Shown here piece after piece: positions 7,811-11,496 of a stretch of 11,496 bases of DNA (its first letter is position 1; each line of letters opens with the position of its first letter). Source of the DNA: UBA7662 sp041688385 (GTDB lineage Bacteria; Bacteroidota; Bacteroidia; UBA7662); NCBI GenBank assembly GCA_041688385.1, contig JBDNIH010000037.1, positions 1 to 11,496 of the forward strand. The letters are read 5' to 3'. The position numbers and the translations under genes are program-made. Under the pieces are notes generated by a model, which searched no databases, was not told where the DNA came from, and saw only the letters and a list, made by a program, of their open reading frames with translations.

Positions 7811-9274
7811 ATGAAGAGTGGATTCCAAATCTTATTTATTTCTGCAGAGTTGAAGGCAATTCAAGGCCCGAAATACAGAAATTTTCTACGTTTATTACTA
7901 ATTGTATTTCTTTCGTTAACTGCTTTGGGATTTGGCCGTGCCATGTTGCACTATCTTAAGCAAAAAATGGACAGTCCTTTCGTCCAATTTGTAGATGTAA
8001 ACTTACCAGTAGGCAGTCCTTCAAATCTACTAGAACAACTTTCGAAACCGGAACTGCAGAGCCGATTTCAGTATAATCCTCCCTATCCAGTCTACACTTC
8101 ATTTACAAACATTGTTACATATAACGGCAACAGTGAGAGTGCCTATACTAGAAAAGTTGCTGCAGATGACGAACTATTTGAATTCATCAAAGACAGTGAT
8201 GAGCTATTACAGTATTCAAATGGTGATTTAAGTAACTTCCATGATAATTACGGCTGCATCGTTACAAATGATTTTCTAAAGCGTAAGCTAGGTTTCACAG
8301 TTGAAACGCCCACCCATTTATCGCTCTTGGTTTCAATTTCCGATGGTGTAGACATTTTCATTCCTATTGAGATTAAGGCGATAGTTAAGGCCTTACCTGA
8401 CAATGTGGATTTATTGATAAGTGAACAATTATTTAATCCTCTTAAAAACAAAGAAGATTTTGAAAAGCTCCTTTATGACCCTGAAATCAAGTATGCCTTA
8501 ACTGGGAAAAACGTTGATGTGAGCGCTATTCAGAGCATGTATCCATCCATGGATGTCAAAGTTCTTAAACAGCTAAACACCCATGTTGAAATCAGTATCA
8601 ATGAATTACTCGATAGCTCAATGATTTCATCCATAAACTCCCATAAAAGTGTGGATTCCGTTTTCCGTGTATACAGCTTCGGGGCATTAAAGTTAAATTC
8701 ATCAGAAAATCATGCTGTAGATTACATAACCTTTCGCTTTACAAAAATGGATAGTATTTCTTCATTTGAAGTGTACGTTAAAAACTATGATTTGAAAATT
8801 GATATGAGCGTTATCAAGGCAAAAGAGAATTTTATGATATTCAACAATGTTGGGAATATATTATCCTTGTCAGTAATGCTCCTCAGCATTCTTTTGATTG
8901 CCATTTTTTCATCCAATATCATCATTGCGCACATCGACAAGAACAAGAAAAGTCTTGGCACCTTAAAAGCTTTCGGACTTTCCAATGGGCAAATCATTCG
9001 AATGTATACTACAATAACCAGTTTGTTTATTGGAGCAGTTTTTCTGAGTGCCTTCGTCCTTACGGAATTAATTGCGCCAAGTGTATTGAATTTTATCGTT
9101 GAGCGAATATTGCAAATGAACATCGGCTCTTCAAACACGCGCTATTTCATTGGAGTAGGTATTCCTTTAGGCTCGTTGCTTTTCTTGGCAATTCCAATGG
9201 CTTTGGTTAGTTTTAACGTATACCAGCACATCAAAGGGCAAACGCCAGGTGATTTAATTTATGGAAGATCATGA
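7811..9274 (+). CDS. ABC transporter permease, FtsX/MacB-like
   Basis: 487 residues with the classic type VII ABC layout. There is an N-terminal membrane helix (about 26-45) and a large periplasmic domain (about 50-340). Three C-terminal helices follow (about 349-373, 400-422, 447-470). The loop after the second helix, KKSLGTLKAFGLSNGQI (379-395), is the typical FtsX-domain coupling segment that contacts the ATPase. The periplasmic region includes VTNDFLKRKLGF (151-162), as in MacB-like core domains. LolC/E, MacB and FtsX share this topology and move lipoproteins, drive efflux, or activate wall hydrolases. No MacA-like adaptor or TolC is present, so antibiotic efflux is not the obvious job. 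Next to periplasmic vWA/SH3 proteins, transmission of force or signal across the membrane fits better (inference). Overlaps the next gene by 4 nt (ATGA). Confidence 0.93.
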   Translation: MKSGFQILFISAELKAIQGPKYRNFLRLLLIVFLSLTALGFGRAMLHYLKQKMDSPFVQFVDVNLPVGSPSNLLEQLSKPELQSRFQYNPPYPVYTSFTNIVTYNGNSESAYTRKVAADDELFEFIKDSDELLQYSNGDLSNFHDNYGCIVTNDFLKRKLGFTVETPTHLSLLVSISDGVDIFIPIEIKAIVKALPDNVDLLISEQLFNPLKNKEDFEKLLYDPEIKYALTGKNVDVSAIQSMYPSMDVKVLKQLNTHVEISINELLDSSMISSINSHKSVDSVFRVYSFGALKLNSSENHAVDYITFRFTKMDSISSFEVYVKNYDLKIDMSVIKAKENFMIFNNVGNILSLSVMLLSILLIAIFSSNIIIAHIDKNKKSLGTLKAFGLSNGQIIRMYTTITSLFIGAVFLSAFVLTELIAPSVLNFIVERILQMNIGSSNTRYFIGVGIPLGSLLFLAIPMALVSFNVYQHIKGQTPGDLIYGRS

Positions 9275-10458
9275 ATGAGTTCCTAATGCACATTTGGAAG
9301 TACATGAAGGTATGGCCTTCAGCAACGGTGTTGCTTACGGGACTACTGGCAATAGTCGTGGTTAAATATCTCACCATCCTAGTGTGCATGAGGTTTTTAA
9401 GCCCCAAACCTACAGCTCTGAGAAAAAAATACGCCCAATTTTACTCATACGTGTTCAGTATGGTGCTTCTTCTTGGTTTTGCACTTGCAGATTTGAAATT
9501 CTTTCATCAAATTCCAACGCACAATTCAGAAGGGGCGCTAATTCTTTCTGTACTGGTTTTAGGGTCTTTGGCGGTATATGCCCGAAGTAATCTCAAAACC
9601 AGTATAAAAGCATACACTTCATCGGAAGTAGGGCTCTATATAGGCCCAAAGACCCACGAAAAAGCGAGGCAAAATGAAATAGCTAATTACTACCGAAGTG
9701 CTACTTTTGGCCTACTCTTACTCCTGCCTTTTTTAATCTTATTTATCACACCGAAGCACAATACATTGCTGTCAATCATCGTGGATAATAGCACATCTAT
9801 GAAAGAGCAAATGGACGCACTTGTTACTGGCCTCTCCGAAATATCACCTCAATTAGGCAGCAACATTCATTTTCTCGTTACCAATATCCCTGAATGTACA
9901 AACTGCGAGCCCTACAATAAAAATCGCAATTTTAGCATTGACCAAATCATTGCTAAAGACCAAACTGGACTGAATGCCAATCACTCCTTCCATAGAAATG
10001 CGCAAGACGCTATCGACCAAATAAAAGAACTTGAGTTAAGTGAGCTTGGCTCCCCACTTTTTGATTGTATTTGGAGTAATTATCTTGAAAGTCAGGATTT
10101 GCAAAATACAAGCGCATATGAAAAGAAGGTTTTACTGATCTTCTCAGATGGCGAAGACAATTTACTTAATGAACAACCCGGTGTAAAAAAGCCATCTGAA
10201 TGTTTCTTTGAAATAAAAGAAGGAGAAATCAAGCAATTTTTCAACCAGATATCTTTTATTTCCTATCAAGGAATGGGAGGGACAAGATTGTTTGATTACT
10301 GTAGTGACATTCCCTTATATGAGGGAAATGAAACTGGTAGCTTGGTTACGGCCTTGAAAGAAGAACTCAAAAATTTTCTTTTAGATTGGTCGCTCATTTA
10401 CTCCCTTTTGGGAATAGTCCTTTTCGCCTTAATAATGATTTTCACATCTCGCATATGA
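9271..10458 (+). CDS. Membrane-anchored vWA protein, five TM segments
   Basis: 395 residues, starting in an ATGA overlap with the permease. Membrane segments lie at about 17-38, 59-75, 88-104, 146-160 and 374-391. A vWA domain sits between the last two (about 163-370). Its MIDAS is complete: D172-N-S174-T-S176, then S261 in GSPL as a likely second-motif residue, and D293-G-E-D296. Basic loops at 41-53 and 105-142 point inward, which puts the vWA domain in the periplasm. It could then meet the soluble vWA protein encoded upstream. The layout (membrane helices, vWA, C-terminal helix) recalls BatA/BatB, which have fewer N-terminal helices, but no MoxR ATPase or other Bat gene is seen. Several cysteines in the vWA domain (209, 212, 266, 311, 344) could form disulfides. 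The role is probably metal-dependent protein binding at the inner membrane. Confidence 0.93.
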   Translation: MNEFLMHIWKYMKVWPSATVLLTGLLAIVVVKYLTILVCMRFLSPKPTALRKKYAQFYSYVFSMVLLLGFALADLKFFHQIPTHNSEGALILSVLVLGSLAVYARSNLKTSIKAYTSSEVGLYIGPKTHEKARQNEIANYYRSATFGLLLLLPFLILFITPKHNTLLSIIVDNSTSMKEQMDALVTGLSEISPQLGSNIHFLVTNIPECTNCEPYNKNRNFSIDQIIAKDQTGLNANHSFHRNAQDAIDQIKELELSELGSPLFDCIWSNYLESQDLQNTSAYEKKVLLIFSDGEDNLLNEQPGVKKPSECFFEIKEGEIKQFFNQISFISYQGMGGTRLFDYCSDIPLYEGNETGSLVTALKEELKNFLLDWSLIYSLLGIVLFALIMIFTSRI

Positions 10459-10835
10459 ATATTTTAGAATACCTCTTTGGTCTGCTGCTCGGAAACTGGT
10501 ACATGTTGGTCATACGGATTTTGCTATCATTTGCCCTTTTTGGGCTTGTCTTTTTCGTATCAAAGTGGACTTTCATGCGTTTTGCAAAGGTCAAAAAAAA
10601 TGTGCCGTTGGAAAGCCATTTTGCAACCTTAAAATCAAGTATACTCGTTTTAGCCACAATTAGCTTATATGTGTACTTCATTATTCGATATAATGGGCTG
10701 CTACTATTTGATTGGACCAGTTTTGCAATCTCCCTAAGTAACACTTACATAATGACGCTTCATGTGCTACTGAACTTAGTTATGCTAATTTATATCTTTT
10801 TCAGCACCATGAAGAAAATTAAGTCTACCATTTAA
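10455..10835 (+). CDS. Small three-TM membrane protein of unknown function
   Basis: 126 residues. The ATG at 10455 lies in an ATGA overlap with the vWA gene's stop; a longer frame from 10386 would overlap that gene by 73 nt and is rejected. Membrane helices lie at about 15-37, 61-79 and 97-118. The loop at 38-60 is basic (K38, R42, K45, K47, K48) and the tail is KKIK, so both are probably cytoplasmic, with the N-terminus outside. This topology matches the first three helices of the vWA membrane protein just upstream, including an MRF before the basic loop, so it might be a shortened paralogue of that part. There are no enzyme motifs. It lies directly before the tubulin-like gene (9-nt gap) and could be its membrane docking partner, but nothing proves this. 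Confidence 0.85.
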   Translation: MNILEYLFGLLLGNWYMLVIRILLSFALFGLVFFVSKWTFMRFAKVKKNVPLESHFATLKSSILVLATISLYVYFIIRYNGLLLFDWTSFAISLSNTYIMTLHVLLNLVMLIYIFFSTMKKIKSTI

Positions 10836-10844
10836 ACACTTTTT

Positions 10845-11496
10845 ATGTCATCTACATTAATCATCGGAATAGGCACCTCTGGTTTAAACATCATTGAGGA
10901 GATTCAACAGTTCCATTATGAGTTCACCGGGAAGAATAAACCAGGTAACAATGTTGAGTACATGTACATTGAAACCAAGGTCTCTAGTAAGCCAAGGAAA
11001 ACTGCTAATGGAGAAACTGACATCAAGCCGTTAATTTTCAGTTTAGGTGGACATGCTGTTGATCTAGTGAATCTCGAGAGTATGGAAGGTATTGACAAAT
11101 CGTGGCTACCTGAAGCGTCGGCTATATTGGCCCTTGAAGAAGGTACTGGAGGTATGCCAAGCTATGGGAGGCTTTCTCTATGGGGGGCTTCTAATTTCAA
11201 CAACTTTAGAAAGGAACTCACACAAAAATACCAACTCATTGGAGGTAATCATCAGACCCAAATATTAATAGTAGGCACCTTAACAGGCGGCACTGGTTCT
11301 GGGCTCTGTGTCGACATACCCTACCTGGTGAAAAACATAACCGGTAACGCAAATGTAAATGCTATCTTTCTTTTGCCCGACTTTAACTCTTATGGCGCTC
11401 ACAAGGAGTTGCATGAAAATGCATATTCTGCTTTATTAGCGCTTGAGCATTATAGCCGTGAGGATATAACTTATGAGGTGCAATGGCCGGATGGAA
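10845..11496 (+). CDS. Tubulin/FtsZ-superfamily protein, 3' end beyond window
   Basis: 217 codons are visible and the frame is still open at the edge. Full-length relatives are much longer (often around 1000 residues). The start at 10845 lies 9 nt after the upstream stop, with an AT-rich leader and no Shine-Dalgarno site. Residues 3-20 form a first strand and glycine loop (GIGTSG, 8-13), as in the nucleotide-binding N-terminus of tubulins. The tubulin signature GGTGSG is at 148-153 after a hydrophobic strand (ILIVGTLT), followed by a helix. A second strand NAIFLLPDF (172-180) and the acidic-aromatic helix after it fit the same fold. This is most like the large Tubulin_2-type family, distinct from FtsZ and often found with vWA genes. 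It probably binds GTP in the cytoplasm and may form filaments; whether it polymerises is unknown. The C-terminal half with the catalytic T7 loop is not visible. Confidence 0.88.
   Translation, partial: MSSTLIIGIGTSGLNIIEEIQQFHYEFTGKNKPGNNVEYMYIETKVSSKPRKTANGETDIKPLIFSLGGHAVDLVNLESMEGIDKSWLPEASAILALEEGTGGMPSYGRLSLWGASNFNNFRKELTQKYQLIGGNHQTQILIVGTLTGGTGSGLCVDIPYLVKNITGNANVNAIFLLPDFNSYGAHKELHENAYSALLALEHYSREDITYEVQWPDG

Noticed and set aside
8785..9138. Antisense open frame of 117 codons
   Set aside because: It overlaps the C-terminal membrane helices of the permease, which are well supported; no independent start signal or domain.
6948..9274. MacAB-type macrolide efflux pump
   Set aside because: No MacA-like adaptor or TolC-type channel is present, and the permease sits among vWA and tubulin genes.
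9271..10458. Bat (aerotolerance) operon member
   Set aside because: BatA/BatB lie next to a MoxR ATPase and TPR genes, none of which occur here, and this protein has more N-terminal helices.

Overview
The window looks like chromosomal DNA from a Bacteroidota bacterium, probably of the Cytophagales/Flavobacteriia type. The DNA is AT-rich, strong Shine-Dalgarno sites are almost absent, and a partial match to the Bacteroidota promoter element TAnnTTTG lies in the one intergenic gap. There is a secreted protein built from Ig-like repeats of the kind found in Bacteroidota surface proteins, and an outer-membrane barrel ending in Phe. No RNA genes, mobile elements or CRISPR arrays were seen.

Layout: positions 1-1262 (minus strand) hold the first 420 codons of a secreted repeat protein whose 3' end lies outside the window. 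A 99-bp divergent intergenic region (1263-1361) follows. From 1362 to the right edge, nine plus-strand genes form one compact operon: (1) secreted protein with a C-terminal beta-barrel; (2) zinc-ribbon membrane protein; (3) small secreted protein of unknown function; (4) large secreted protein with two SH3-like domains and a vWA domain; (5) ABC ATPase; (6) FtsX/MacB-like ABC permease; (7) five-TM membrane protein with a probably periplasmic vWA domain; (8) small three-TM protein; (9) tubulin/FtsZ-superfamily protein cut by the window edge. The largest gap between genes is 9 nt. Three junctions are ATGA overlaps and one is an 8-nt overlap, so the genes are almost certainly co-transcribed.

Working model (inference): a cytoplasmic tubulin-like GTPase and an ABC mechanotransmission module at the inner membrane act with periplasmic vWA/SH3 proteins and an outer-membrane barrel. 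Together they would form a multi-component trans-envelope machine. It resembles the tubulin-like/vWA/OM-protein membrane-remodelling systems predicted by Makarova and Koonin (2010), but here with an ABC transporter and a zinc-ribbon membrane protein added. No function has been shown from this sequence. Several genes (1, 2, 3, 8) have no family I recognise. Several starts were moved downstream of the longest open frame because of signal peptides or gene overlaps; the reasons are given per gene.
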